Source: Geobacteraceae bacterium
GTDB lineage: Bacteria > Desulfobacterota > Desulfuromonadia > Desulfuromonadales > Geopsychrobacteraceae
NCBI GenBank assembly: GCA_027064785.1
Contig: JAMOPE010000288.1
Location: 1-10,231 of the forward strand
DNA: 10,231 nucleotides
Reading direction: 5' to 3'
Part shown: in pieces, positions 1 to 7,941 of the stretch
How the letters are laid out: every line of letters starts with the position of its first letter
Position numbering within the stretch: position 1 is the stretch's first letter
Notes under the pieces: generated by a model
What the model saw: the letters and a program-made list of their open reading frames with translations, nothing else
Told to the model about the DNA's origin: nothing
Databases searched by the model: none
Made by a program: the position numbers and the translations under genes

Positions 1-1
1 C

Positions 2-1705
2 AGTCTGGTTGCCGTCCAGGCAGAGCTGGTCGGGTTGTCGTTTGCGATCCGTGCTGATCACGCATGGTATGTCCCGGTTGGTCATCGCTATCTGGGTGCT
101 CCGGAGCAGTTGTCGTTGGAACTGGTTCTCGAAAAGCTTCGACCTTTATTGGAAAACAGTGATTACAAAAAAATCGGACAGAATATTAAGTATGACGCAC
201 TGGTGTTGCGGCATGCTGGAATTGAACTTCGCGGGATCGATATCGATACGATGGTTCTTTCCTACGTCACCCATCCTGAAGCAAAATCTCACGGGATGGA
301 CGCGTTGGCTCTGGAACATCTCAACCACCGGACGATCCCTTATTCCGAAATGACCGGAAAAGGAAAAAAACAGATCTGCTTCAGTGAGGTAGAGGTTGAA
401 AAGGCGGTTCGCTATGCGGCAGAAGATGCCGATATCACATGGCAACTGGCAGAGAAACTGTTACCACAGCTTCCTGTCGGAGCGGTGACCGACCTGTTCC
501 GCAAAGTTGAAATGCCGTTAGTTGATGTGCTGACCCGGATGGAATGGCGGGGAATGACGATCAATGGTGATTTTCTCGGCAGCCTGTCGGGGCAGATGGG
601 GAGTCAACTGGAGAAGCTTGAAAGTGAGATCCATCAGCTGGCCGGGGGAGCGTTTAATATCAATTCTCCCAAACAGCTGGGGGAGGTTCTGTTTGAAAAA
701 CTGGGTTTGCCCAAAGGAAAGAAAACGAAAACCGGTTGGTCAACCAATGTTGAGGTGCTGAACAATCTGGCCGTTGAGCACGAAATTGCGGCCAGAATTC
801 TTGAATATCGTTCAGTTAGCAAGCTGAAGAGTACCTATGCCGATGCATTGCCAAAGCTGATTAATCCGGCGACAGGGCGGCTGCATACGTCGTTCAATCA
901 GGCGGTGACTGCAACGGGTCGCCTCTCTTCAAGTGATCCCAATCTGCAGAACATTCCGATTCGTACGACAGAAGGACGGCGGATTCGTGAAGCGTTTATT
1001 CCTGCTGCGGGTTGGACCCTGTTGTCAGCCGATTATTCTCAGGTAGAATTGAGGGTGATGGCACATATGGCTGATGTTGTTGATTTGAAGGAGAGTTTTG
1101 TTGCCGGAGAGGATATCCACCGGCGCACGGCGAGTGAAATTTTCAATGTTTTTCCCGAAATGGTCACCGATGAAATGCGCCGTCAGGCAAAGACAATCAA
1201 CTTCGGAGTTCTCTACGGAATGGGGGCGTTCAGCCTTGCCAAAGATCTGGGAATCAGCCGTGCTGAAGCGCAGCAGTTTATCGATCATTATTTTGAGCGC
1301 TACCCGGCGATTTTGAAATATCTGGAAGAGAAAAAAATAGAGGCGCGGGAAAATCGGTACGTGACAACTCTTCTCGGGCGTCGTTGTGCGATCCCTGAGA
1401 TTAACAGTAAAAACGGTGCGGTTCGCAGTTATGCAGAACGCAACGCGATCAATTATCCGATTCAGGGAAGTGCTGCCGATATCATCAAGGTGGCGATGGT
1501 CAACATTGATCGGTGCCTGACAGAAGAATCGTTTAAAACCCGGATGTTACTGCAGGTTCACGATGAACTGGTTTTTGAAGTTCCCGAGAATGAACTTGAA
1601 GCTGTGAAAGAGCTGATTCGGGTTGAAATGGAATCGGCTGTTGAACTGGATGTGCCGCTGAAGGTTGATATTGGTGTTGGAGCAAACTGGGCTGTTGCCC
1701 ACTGA
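2..1705 (+). CDS. polA: DNA polymerase I, C-terminal two-thirds (5' end outside window)
   Basis: This is the Klenow-like part of DNA polymerase I, which fills gaps in DNA repair and replaces RNA primers on Okazaki fragments. The frame is open from base 2, so the gene runs in from the left; about 567 residues are visible. By comparison with E. coli PolA, roughly 360 residues are missing: the 5'-3' exonuclease domain and exonuclease motif I. Numbering from base 2, the 3'-5' exonuclease domain keeps motif II (NIKYD, Asp65) and motif III (YAAED, Tyr138/Asp142), so proofreading is probably retained. The polymerase domain has motif A (DYSQVELR, Asp344), the O-helix (RRQAK...NFG..YG with Arg393, Lys397, Phe401) and motif C (HDE, 520-522). 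The Phe in the O-helix is the usual enterobacterial type. The stop TGA lies 18 bases before glgP, with no terminator between. Family assignment is essentially certain. Confidence 0.98.
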   Translation, partial: SLVAVQAELVGLSFAIRADHAWYVPVGHRYLGAPEQLSLELVLEKLRPLLENSDYKKIGQNIKYDALVLRHAGIELRGIDIDTMVLSYVTHPEAKSHGMDALALEHLNHRTIPYSEMTGKGKKQICFSEVEVEKAVRYAAEDADITWQLAEKLLPQLPVGAVTDLFRKVEMPLVDVLTRMEWRGMTINGDFLGSLSGQMGSQLEKLESEIHQLAGGAFNINSPKQLGEVLFEKLGLPKGKKTKTGWSTNVEVLNNLAVEHEIAARILEYRSVSKLKSTYADALPKLINPATGRLHTSFNQAVTATGRLSSSDPNLQNIPIRTTEGRRIREAFIPAAGWTLLSADYSQVELRVMAHMADVVDLKESFVAGEDIHRRTASEIFNVFPEMVTDEMRRQAKTINFGVLYGMGAFSLAKDLGISRAEAQQFIDHYFERYPAILKYLEEKKIEARENRYVTTLLGRRCAIPEINSKNGAVRSYAERNAINYPIQGSAADIIKVAMVNIDRCLTEESFKTRMLLQVHDELVFEVPENELEAVKELIRVEMESAVELDVPLKVDIGVGANWAVAH

Positions 1706-1723
1706 TGGATTGAAGGTGCGAGT

Positions 1724-4237
1724 ATGGATAAAGAAAATTTCAAAAGTGAAACTGCCTGTCCCGATTTGACCAACCTTCCCCCTCTCGGGATGGAACCGGC
1801 CGATTTGGAGCGCCATTTTCGCCATTATTATACGAACTATCTGGGGCGTGACCGTAATTGTTGCTCGACCCATTATCACTACGCCTATGATGCGTTGGCA
1901 CTGGTGGTGCGTGACCGCCTGATGGAGCGCTGGAAAAATACGCGTTATGCTTACGAAGAGAGTGATTGTAAGCGGACTTATTACCTTTCATTAGAATTTT
2001 TGATGGGAAGGACATTGGGAAATGCGGTCTTGAATCTTGGCCTCGATGAAAAGCTTACCCAGGCCTTAAACTCAATTTGTCTGGAGTATGAAGACCTTGA
2101 GGGTGTAGAACCCGATGCCGGTTTGGGGAATGGGGGACTGGGGCGTCTTGCAGCGTGTTTTCTGGATAGTTGCGCCACCTTGCAATTGCCGGTGCAAGGC
2201 TATGGTATCCGCTATGAATACGGGATGTTTCGCCAGCATATTGTCAACGGTTATCAGGTTGAAGAGCCCGATCACTGGTTGCGGATAGGCAATATTTGGG
2301 AGATCAAACGGCCCGAATACAGCCAGCGGATAAAATTTTGTGGTTACAGCGAAGCGACCAGTGATGTCGCAGGAAGAACGAGGATGCGCTGGGTTAATAC
2401 CCGGGATGTTCTGGCTGTCCCCTACGATGTTCCAATCCCCGGTTATCGCAATGGTACGGTTAATACTTTGCGCCTGTGGAAGGCAGAGGCGACGGAAGAG
2501 TTTGATCTGGAAGAGTTTAATTCCGGCGATTATACCGGTTCAGTAGCAAGCAAGAATGAAGCAGAAAAAATCACGATGGTTCTTTATCCCAACGACAGCA
2601 GCGAAAACGGGAAAGAACTTAGATTACAGCAACAATATTTTCTCGCTTCTGCCAGCTTGCAGGATGTTCTGAACCGCTGGCTTATTACCGAGCAGGCAGA
2701 TCTGAGCCGATTTGCCGAAAAAAATTGTTTTCAGCTTAACGACACCCACCCGAGTTGTGCCGTGCCAGAGCTGATGCGGCTGCTGATGGATGACCAGGGT
2801 CTAAGCTGGGATGAGGCCTGGGATATAACTCGAAGCACGATGGCCTATACAAATCACACCCTGCTACCGGAGGCTCTTGAACGCTGGCCGGTGCGGATGT
2901 TTCAGCGCCTGCTGCCACGCTTACTTGAAATTATCTATGAAATCAACGCCCGCTTCCTGAAGCAAGTCGCTGAGCGCTGGCCCGGAGACATGCAACGGCA
3001 ACGGCGGATGTCGTTGATTGAGGAGGGACCGGAACCACAGGTGCGGATGGCTTTTCTCGCAATTGTCGCCAGCTTTTCGGTGAATGGGGTCGCTGAATTG
3101 CATTCAAAATTGTTGCGCGAAGGGTTGTTCCACGATTTTTATGAGTTGTGGCCGGAAAAGTTCAATAATAAAACAAACGGAGTTACTCAACGCCGCTGGC
3201 TGGCATACTCCAATCCCGAATTGAGCGATTTGATCAGTGAAAAGATAGGATCCGGTTGGGTGACCGACTTGGCACAGCTGAGTCGGCTGCGCCCACTGGC
3301 AGATGATCCCGCAGTGCAGCAGCGTTGGCAGCAGGTGAAATACAACAATAAGGTACGCCTCGCCGAAATGGTCGCAGCAGATTGTGGAGTCAAATTTTCT
3401 CCCGACGCCATGTTTGATGTTCAGGTTAAACGGATTCATGAATATAAACGGCAACTTCTCAATATCCTTCATGTGATTCATCTGTATGACCGGATTAAAC
3501 GTGGAGATACCCATAACTGGACGCCGCGCTGCGTTTTGATCGGGGGAAAGGCGGCTCCTGGTTATGCCATGGCAAAACAAATTATCAAGTTAATTAATAA
3601 TGTTGCGACGGTGGTCAATAATGATCCGGCGGTAGGTTCTCTCTTGAAGGTTGCTTTTATCCCCAATTATCGGGTTTCGGCCATGGAGGTTATCTGCCCT
3701 GGTGCCGATCTGTCAGAGCAGATTTCCACAGCGGGGAAAGAGGCGTCCGGCACCGGGAATATGAAATTCATGCTGAATGGTGCGTTGACGGTCGGGACGC
3801 TTGACGGGGCGAACATTGAGATTCGCGAAGAAGTTGGGGAGGATAATTTCTTCCTGTTCGGCTTGACCGCGGAAGAGGCTGAAGAACGGCGCAAGGATTA
3901 CGACCCTCTTGCGATTATCGCAGGTGATGAAAACCTGCAGCGGGTGATGCAGCTACTGCAAAGTGGTCACTTTAGCCAGTTTGAAGCGGGGATTTTTGAT
4001 TCTATCTTGCAGGCGATTCAGAATCCTCACGATCCGTGGCTGGTTGCTGCTGATTTTTCCGACTACGTTGCCGCGCAACAGCGGGTGGCGCAGGCGTATC
4101 GTGATCAAACGGGCTGGACTCGGATGAGTATTCTTAACACTGCGTCTGCCGGAAAATTTTCGACCGATCGGACGATGGAAGAGTACAACGCAAAGATTTG
4201 GAACCTTTCAAAGATCCCGGCATTTCCTGTTGAATGA
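1724..4237 (+). CDS. glgP: Glycogen/starch/alpha-glucan phosphorylase (GT35)
   Basis: The enzyme releases glucose-1-phosphate from alpha-1,4-glucan ends using phosphate and pyridoxal phosphate (PLP); it is cytoplasmic. At 837 residues it has normal family length. Visible conserved blocks are PDAGLGNGGLGRL from residue 130, followed by GYGIRYEYG; QLNDTHP at 337; NKTNGVTQRRW at 482; VKRIHEYKRQ at 568; and the PLP signature EASGTGNMKF, in which Lys681 is the Schiff-base lysine. The catalytic core looks complete with no frame break. The ATG start has a GAAGGTG-type ribosome site a few bases upstream. It follows polA after 18 bases, so it is likely cotranscribed, although the two products share no pathway. 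No terminator is obvious after its stop. Sequence alone does not separate glycogen phosphorylase from maltodextrin phosphorylase (malP). No other glg gene lies nearby to settle this. Confidence 0.97.
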   Translation: MDKENFKSETACPDLTNLPPLGMEPADLERHFRHYYTNYLGRDRNCCSTHYHYAYDALALVVRDRLMERWKNTRYAYEESDCKRTYYLSLEFLMGRTLGNAVLNLGLDEKLTQALNSICLEYEDLEGVEPDAGLGNGGLGRLAACFLDSCATLQLPVQGYGIRYEYGMFRQHIVNGYQVEEPDHWLRIGNIWEIKRPEYSQRIKFCGYSEATSDVAGRTRMRWVNTRDVLAVPYDVPIPGYRNGTVNTLRLWKAEATEEFDLEEFNSGDYTGSVASKNEAEKITMVLYPNDSSENGKELRLQQQYFLASASLQDVLNRWLITEQADLSRFAEKNCFQLNDTHPSCAVPELMRLLMDDQGLSWDEAWDITRSTMAYTNHTLLPEALERWPVRMFQRLLPRLLEIIYEINARFLKQVAERWPGDMQRQRRMSLIEEGPEPQVRMAFLAIVASFSVNGVAELHSKLLREGLFHDFYELWPEKFNNKTNGVTQRRWLAYSNPELSDLISEKIGSGWVTDLAQLSRLRPLADDPAVQQRWQQVKYNNKVRLAEMVAADCGVKFSPDAMFDVQVKRIHEYKRQLLNILHVIHLYDRIKRGDTHNWTPRCVLIGGKAAPGYAMAKQIIKLINNVATVVNNDPAVGSLLKVAFIPNYRVSAMEVICPGADLSEQISTAGKEASGTGNMKFMLNGALTVGTLDGANIEIREEVGEDNFFLFGLTAEEAEERRKDYDPLAIIAGDENLQRVMQLLQSGHFSQFEAGIFDSILQAIQNPHDPWLVAADFSDYVAAQQRVAQAYRDQTGWTRMSILNTASAGKFSTDRTMEEYNAKIWNLSKIPAFPVE

Positions 4238-4314
4238 TTTGTTCGTGAATAGAAATTATTAGCGATTCCCGGGTTGTTCTAGTGATTATTTGTGCTTTTA
4301 ACGTGTCATGAGAG

Positions 4315-4343
4315 TTGCCCCATTTAACGATATTCCCTATACT
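4315..4343 (+). promoter_or_regulatory. Candidate sigma70-type promoter for the HDOD/DUF4126 pair
   Basis: TTGCCC (4315-4320, four of six consensus bases) and TATACT (4338-4343, five of six) are separated by exactly 17 bp. They lie in the 159-bp gap after glgP. Transcription would start near 4350 and give a leader of about 47 bases. This is a motif match only. Confidence 0.45.
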
Positions 4344-4381
4344 CTCGGACTATTGAAATATTTGATGGGCGCATAAACTGT

Positions 4382-4387
4382 GAAGGG
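4382..4387 (+). promoter_or_regulatory. Ribosome binding site deciding a TTG start
   Basis: GAAGGG ends nine bases before TTG 4397. The reading frame has no ATG between its upstream stop (TAA at 4325) and this point. The ATG at 4389 is out of frame and quickly closed, so this site supports the TTG start. Confidence 0.6.
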
Positions 4388-4396
4388 CATGTTATT

Positions 4397-5650
4397 TTGG
4401 CACTTGTTTACGTAGATGATTTAACTGAAGGGATGGTTTTAGCGGAGGATTTATTCACTCCGACCGGGCGGTTCGTTTTGGCAGCAGGGGCCCCCCTGCA
4501 GGCCAATCACCTCAAAATTCTGAAAAGCTGGGGAATCATTGAGGCCGATATTGATGAATTGAGCCTAGGAGATGATTATCGCCAGAGTCAGGAGTTGAAC
4601 TCAGAATTTATTGAGCGGGCAGAAGGCTATCTCTGGCGACGTTTTATCCTCAATGACTTGGAATTAGAGCCGATCGCGACACTGTATCGCCATGTTGTCC
4701 ACCGTTTTGCACTGAGTTTGCAGCAGGGGTGGGATCCAATTGTCTTTTCTGATGCTGCTCTTCCCGTTGACGAACAAAGCGATCTGCCACCGTTGAGCCT
4801 TCCCCATCTTTTGAAGGGGGATGTCGATATTGTCTCTTCTCCGGCGGTTTATTCGCATATCGTTGAATTGTTGAATCATCCGAACTCTTCTTCCCTTCAG
4901 ATTGCCAAGGCTATCAGTAACGATGCCAGTTTGACTGTCCGGTTGCTGCGGTTGGTCAATAGTCCATTTTATGGTTTCTCGGGGAAAATTGATTCGGTTT
5001 CACGCGCGGTATCTTTACTGGGAACGGATGAGCTGTCGACATTGACTCTGGGAATTACGGTTATCCGGCAATTCCAGAATGTTCCGTCAGATCTTCTTAA
5101 TATGGATTCGTTCTGGCGTCATTCGATTCGCTGTGGGTTGTTTTCGCGGATTCTTGCCGGTTACCTTGGTGAAGAGGCTGCTGAGAAATACTTTATCGGT
5201 GGGTTACTTCACGATATCGGACGACTGGTCATGCTTGACCGGATGGCCCCTCAATATGCCGGTGCTATTGCCCTGGCACGTCAGGAACATCTACCGATGT
5301 ATCGCGCTGAGCAGGATCGACTGAAAACCGATCACAGTATTGTCGGGAAACACCTGGCGGAGAAGTGGCGGCTGTCACCCTCACTGATTCGCATGATAGG
5401 CAGTCACCACTCACCGCGTCTTGCCCATTATTCCAAGGAGGCGTGTATTGTCCATATTGCGGATGTTCTTGCACATGCCTGCGGTCACGAGGTGATGCTG
5501 GTCAATGAAGTTCCCGAACTGCAACTTAAAGCATGGGAAGAGACCGGATTGACTGAAGACGTTATCGCTCCAACAATCAAACAAGTCGATTCTGAATTTA
5601 AAGCAATTGTCAGGGTCTTTTTCGGAGGACCCGACTCTGAAGAGGAATAG
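4397..5650 (+). CDS. HDOD-domain signalling protein
   Basis: This is a 417-residue cytoplasmic regulator with no signal peptide or membrane segment. Residues 1-55 (VYVDDLTEGMVLAEDL...) resemble the short N-terminal segment often found ahead of HD-GYP and HDOD domains. About residues 135-345 form the HDOD domain: SPAVYSHIVELL, NDASLTVRLLRLVNSPFYG, then GGLLHDIGRL with His272-Asp273, and a later His-His pair at 337-338. HDOD proteins descend from HD phosphohydrolases but most are thought to be non-catalytic signalling scaffolds. Here the HD dipeptide is kept, but the GYP feature of cyclic-di-GMP phosphodiesterases is not seen. The TTG start is preferred because the conserved N-terminal segment begins right after it; the later Met13 would cut into it. 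A DUF4126 gene follows after 30 bp, probably in the same operon. The signal and partners cannot be told from sequence. Confidence 0.93.
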   Translation: MALVYVDDLTEGMVLAEDLFTPTGRFVLAAGAPLQANHLKILKSWGIIEADIDELSLGDDYRQSQELNSEFIERAEGYLWRRFILNDLELEPIATLYRHVVHRFALSLQQGWDPIVFSDAALPVDEQSDLPPLSLPHLLKGDVDIVSSPAVYSHIVELLNHPNSSSLQIAKAISNDASLTVRLLRLVNSPFYGFSGKIDSVSRAVSLLGTDELSTLTLGITVIRQFQNVPSDLLNMDSFWRHSIRCGLFSRILAGYLGEEAAEKYFIGGLLHDIGRLVMLDRMAPQYAGAIALARQEHLPMYRAEQDRLKTDHSIVGKHLAEKWRLSPSLIRMIGSHHSPRLAHYSKEACIVHIADVLAHACGHEVMLVNEVPELQLKAWEETGLTEDVIAPTIKQVDSEFKAIVRVFFGGPDSEEE

Positions 5651-5680
5651 TCTCTCTGATGTGCAAATACTGAGGTAACG

Positions 5681-6367
5681 ATGGAACAGTACGATCACAT
5701 TATTTCGGTTATTGCCCTGAGTATGGGTGTCGCATGGGCAAGCGGAATTAACTTGTACGCGGCAATTCTGGTTCTTGGATTGCTGGGGGCTTCAGGTAAT
5801 CTTGTTCTGCCTGCTGATCTGCAGATTTTGATGAATCCGATGGTTCTTTTTGCTGCCGGGGCGATGTATCTGGTTGAGTTTTTTGCCGATAAAGTTCCCG
5901 GTGTCGATAATTCGTGGGATGCCCTCCATACTTTTATCCGGATTCCTGCGGGGGCGGCAATGGCCGCCGCTGCTGTCGGTGATGTGGACCCGGCAGTTTC
6001 TCTGGCTGTTGCGATTGCCGGGGGAGGGTTGGCTGCCGGTGTTCATGCAACAAAAGCAGGAAGCCGGGTTCTGATCAATGTTTCTCCTGAGCCCTTTACA
6101 AACTGGGTGGCATCACTATCTGAAGATGCTCTGGTGATTGCCGGTCTTTTGACGGCACTCCACTATCCCTGGGTGTTTGTTGTTTTCCTGTTGCTTTGTA
6201 TCGTGATGATGATCTGGTTGCTGCCAAAGCTTTGGCGAGGAGTAAAGTGGGTTATCTCCCGCTTGAAAGATCTTTGTTCCGGCCGGGGCGGGGGGATGTC
6301 TCCGCCTCCGGGCTTGAAAATTCCGAAAGCCCTTCCTGATTTTCCACAGGAATCTTCGGATAAATAA
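5681..6367 (+). CDS. DUF4126 family inner-membrane protein
   Basis: This 228-residue, strongly hydrophobic protein appears to have about five or six membrane segments (roughly 7-37, 52-68, 87-100, 104-120, 148-162 and 164-185). Family-like features are GINLYA at 22-27, DKVPGVDNSWD from residue 70 followed by a helix containing RIPAG, and a Gly/Ala-rich segment near 110. It ends in a basic amphipathic stretch (PKLWRGVKWVISRLK) and a soluble Gly/Pro-rich tail. No enzymatic motif is seen; the function of DUF4126 is unknown and none is claimed. The ATG has TGAGGT at 5671-5676, four bases upstream. It lies 30 bp after the HDOD gene and directly before a strong terminator, so it is probably the last gene of a two-gene operon. 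Confidence 0.9.
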   Translation: MEQYDHIISVIALSMGVAWASGINLYAAILVLGLLGASGNLVLPADLQILMNPMVLFAAGAMYLVEFFADKVPGVDNSWDALHTFIRIPAGAAMAAAAVGDVDPAVSLAVAIAGGGLAAGVHATKAGSRVLINVSPEPFTNWVASLSEDALVIAGLLTALHYPWVFVVFLLLCIVMMIWLLPKLWRGVKWVISRLKDLCSGRGGGMSPPPGLKIPKALPDFPQESSDK

Positions 6368-6371
6368 TCGT

Positions 6372-6420
6372 ACCAATAAAGAAAGCCGTTATCGTTTTGA
6401 TAACGGCTTTCTTTATTGGT
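6372..6420. terminator. Two-way intrinsic terminator with a 22-bp perfect stem
   Basis: Bases 6372-6393 and 6399-6420 are perfect reverse complements around the 5-base loop GTTTT. The inner GCCGTTATC/GATAACGGC core is flanked by AATAAAGAAA on the left and TTTCTTTATT on the right. Either strand therefore gives a GC-containing hairpin followed by a U-rich run. It begins 4 bases after the DUF4126 stop and lies 16 bases past the stop of the - strand small gene, so it suits convergent transcription. Confidence 0.9.
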
Positions 6421-6436
6421 GGTGCCCCTGAGTTTT

Positions 6437-6658
6437 TTACAAAGAAAAATTAATTTCAGCTGTTGCTTGGCGGCGTCTGTCATCTCCCTGAAAGTTGTTT
6501 TGTCGTTTTTGTGGGGACCGAATCGGGTCATCTGTAGCATTGACCCAGTGGTCACTGCGCCGGAATTCCTGAATTTCTCCGATGTGGAGGAGAATATCGA
6601 GAAATTTAGGTTCGATCAGATCTTCCTCGCCGCTTTTGTAAACTACCGGAATTTTCAC
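6437..6658 (-). CDS. Small GSU3473-like family protein
   Basis: This is a 73-residue soluble protein. It begins MKIPVVYKSGEEDLI and contains EPKFLDILL, then EFRRSDHWV and DDPIR, and a basic FQGDDRRR segment. The order (short beta strands, 'FLD.L...G.I..F.RSD.WV', 'DPIR', then a '(G)xxRRR' tail) matches my memory of the GSU3473 family of small proteins common in Desulfuromonadales; a profile search would confirm it. Function is unknown. The open frame extends 16 codons further upstream, but GTG at 6658 is chosen because an AGGAG site lies seven bases before it and the conserved part begins there; the upstream extension is of low-complexity FFSIFIKK type. It has its own promoter candidate and ends just before the shared terminator, so it is probably a single-gene transcript. 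Confidence 0.78.
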   Translation of the reverse strand: MKIPVVYKSGEEDLIEPKFLDILLHIGEIQEFRRSDHWVNATDDPIRSPQKRQNNFQGDDRRRQATAEINFSL

Positions 6659-6665
6659 GTTGAGT

Positions 6666-6670
6666 CTCCT
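6666..6670 (-). promoter_or_regulatory. Ribosome binding site deciding a GTG start
   Basis: On the - strand AGGAG (within GAAAGGAGA) sits seven bases before GTG 6658. This is far better than anything before the upstream ATG at 6706, and it sets the start of the small GSU3473-like gene. Confidence 0.65.
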
Positions 6671-6750
6671 TTCACCTTTCTTTATGAAAATGGAGAAGAA
6701 AAGCAAGCCCCCGGTTTTTAGCGTTGCATAGAAGTTTTCCAGAACTATGA

Positions 6751-6779
6751 TTTTTATCAGGTCGGTCAGGTAGAGTCAA
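6751..6779 (-). promoter_or_regulatory. Candidate promoter for the small GSU3473-like gene
   Basis: Reading the - strand, TTGACT (6779-6774, five of six) and TAAAAA (6756-6751, four of six) are spaced by 17 bp. The transcript would start near 6744 with a leader of about 85 bases. It lies in the 209-bp gap beyond lpxC, after the lpxC hairpin, so it would give the small gene its own expression. Motif match only. Confidence 0.4.
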
Positions 6780-6823
6780 TATGAGGTTTTTTAGAGGGGA
6801 GGCGAATCAGGGAGATCACAAAG

Positions 6824-6852
6824 GCGGGGAAAGGACGAAATCCCTTCCCCGC
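6824..6852 (-). terminator. GC-rich hairpin after lpxC, probable terminator
   Basis: Arms 6824-6835 and 6841-6852 pair over 12 bp around a 5-base loop. The only irregular pair is an A/C mismatch in + RNA that becomes a G-U pair in - strand RNA, so it fits the lpxC transcript. It lies 15 bases after the lpxC stop. The following run (CTTTGTG) is only weakly U-rich, so termination may be partial. Confidence 0.55.
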
Positions 6853-6867
6853 TGGAGATAAAATTGT

Positions 6868-7797
6868 TTAGGCTTTTGTCCAGGCAAGATCGTTGGTAAA
6901 GATTTTAGCTTCGGACTTTTGTGCTTCACGAAGAGCCTGCTCGGTGAATTCAACATAAGTCCAGTGGTCAGGGTTTTCCTCAATCTTGCGAACCATTTTC
7001 GCATTCAAATCATGCCCGGCTTTAAATGCTCTGATATGGCCAAGCATCGGAGACCCGAGGAGGCTGAAATCGCCGAAAGCATCAAGGATTTTGTGACGGA
7101 CAAACTCGTTGTTATAGCGAAGACCTTCGGGGTTCATGACACCGTTTTTGTCGATGACAACGGCATTCTCTAAAGAACCACCCCGTGCCAAGCCATTTGC
7201 TTTAAGATATTCAACCTCGTGGAGGAAGCCGAACGTTCTTGCAGCAGCAATATCCTTGCAAAATTCTTCAGTGGTGAACTTCATGCTGTGTTGCTGAACC
7301 GAGATCGCCGGATGGTCAAAGGCGATATCGAATGAAATTCTGAAGAAACGTGATGGTATAATGCTGATCCGTTTTTCCCCTTCGATAATTTCGAGGGGCT
7401 TACGGATAGCAATAAATTTACGACTACGATGGAGGTTTTTAACTCCAACCTGTTGAATCTCACGGGTGAATGGTGCAGCACTGCCGTCTAAAACAGGAAC
7501 TTCGGGGCCGTCAATATCAACGTGAAGGTTGTCGATTCCAAATGCAGCCAAGGCGGCCATAAAGTGCTCGATAGTCGAAACGGTCATTCCCTGACAGCCG
7601 ATAACGGTCGCCATGCGGGTATCAACGACATTTTCTGAGCATGCTTTGATATCGACAGTTTGCTCACCATCGGTCCGATGAAAAATGATACCGGTATTTG
7701 CAGCCGCCGGACGCATCTTGAGGTTGATACGGGCTCCGCTATGGAGTCCAATTCCGGAGATCATTGCTGGTTTTTTGATTGTACGCTGTAAAATCAT
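6868..7797 (-). CDS. lpxC: UDP-3-O-acyl-N-acetylglucosamine deacetylase
   Basis: LpxC is the zinc-dependent cytoplasmic deacetylase of the committed step of lipid A synthesis. At 309 residues it has normal length. Zinc ligands match the E. coli pattern: His78 in STIEHFMAAL (with catalytic Glu77), and His235 and Asp239 in RHKILDAFGD. Catalytic His262 lies in FKAGHDLN. The N-terminal TIKKPAMISGIGLHSG and the PVLDGSAAPF segment are also typical. The ATG start at 7797 has only a modest GGGA-type site about 11 bases upstream. The gene stands apart from other lpx genes: ubiB lies 246 bp upstream and a hairpin follows its stop, so it is probably expressed alone or by read-through from ubiB. The gene identity and the Gram-negative envelope it implies are secure. 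Confidence 0.98.
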   Translation of the reverse strand: MILQRTIKKPAMISGIGLHSGARINLKMRPAAANTGIIFHRTDGEQTVDIKACSENVVDTRMATVIGCQGMTVSTIEHFMAALAAFGIDNLHVDIDGPEVPVLDGSAAPFTREIQQVGVKNLHRSRKFIAIRKPLEIIEGEKRISIIPSRFFRISFDIAFDHPAISVQQHSMKFTTEEFCKDIAAARTFGFLHEVEYLKANGLARGGSLENAVVIDKNGVMNPEGLRYNNEFVRHKILDAFGDFSLLGSPMLGHIRAFKAGHDLNAKMVRKIEENPDHWTYVEFTEQALREAQKSEAKIFTNDLAWTKA

Positions 7798-7841
7798 TTA
7801 AAATCGTCCCGTCTTGTTTGTATCGGATGAACTGTTCTTCT

Positions 7842-7870
7842 GCTGTAAATGCAAAAAGCTTGCCAGTCAA
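7842..7870 (-). promoter_or_regulatory. Weak candidate promoter for lpxC
   Basis: On the - strand TTGACT (7870-7865) is followed after 17 bp by TACAGC (7847-7842). The -35 matches five of six bases, the -10 only three. The predicted leader is about 38 bases. It is the best-placed match in the ubiB-lpxC gap but is not convincing alone. Confidence 0.25.
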
Positions 7871-7941
7871 TTGTAGGACTCTATCTTGCCAAAAGTACTG
7901 GGCTTTATCTTTTTATGTGAGTTTGTTTGCCTTGGGATGTG

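Noticed and set aside
3104..3580. 158-codon open frame on the - strand
   Set aside because: Antisense to the conserved glgP core; no plausible start context or family features.
4389..4415. ATG just after GAAGGG as start of the HDOD gene
   Set aside because: It is out of frame with the HDOD protein, reaches a stop after eight codons and is too close to the ribosome site; TTG 4397 fits.
4433..4435. In-frame Met13 as the HDOD start
   Set aside because: The GAAGGG before it abuts the ATG without spacing, and the start would remove conserved N-terminal residues.
6163..6555. 130-codon - strand frame across the terminator
   Set aside because: It overlaps the DUF4126 gene, the perfect hairpin and the small gene in another frame; composition is shadow-like.
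6659..6706. ATG 6706 as the start of the small GSU3473-like gene
   Set aside because: No good ribosome site precedes it, and the added 16 residues look unlike the family; the AGGAG site at 6666-6670 would lie inside the coding region.
6416..6721. 101-codon + strand frame after the terminator
   Set aside because: It starts at the edge of the terminator stem and is antisense to the better supported GTG-started small gene with a clear ribosome site.
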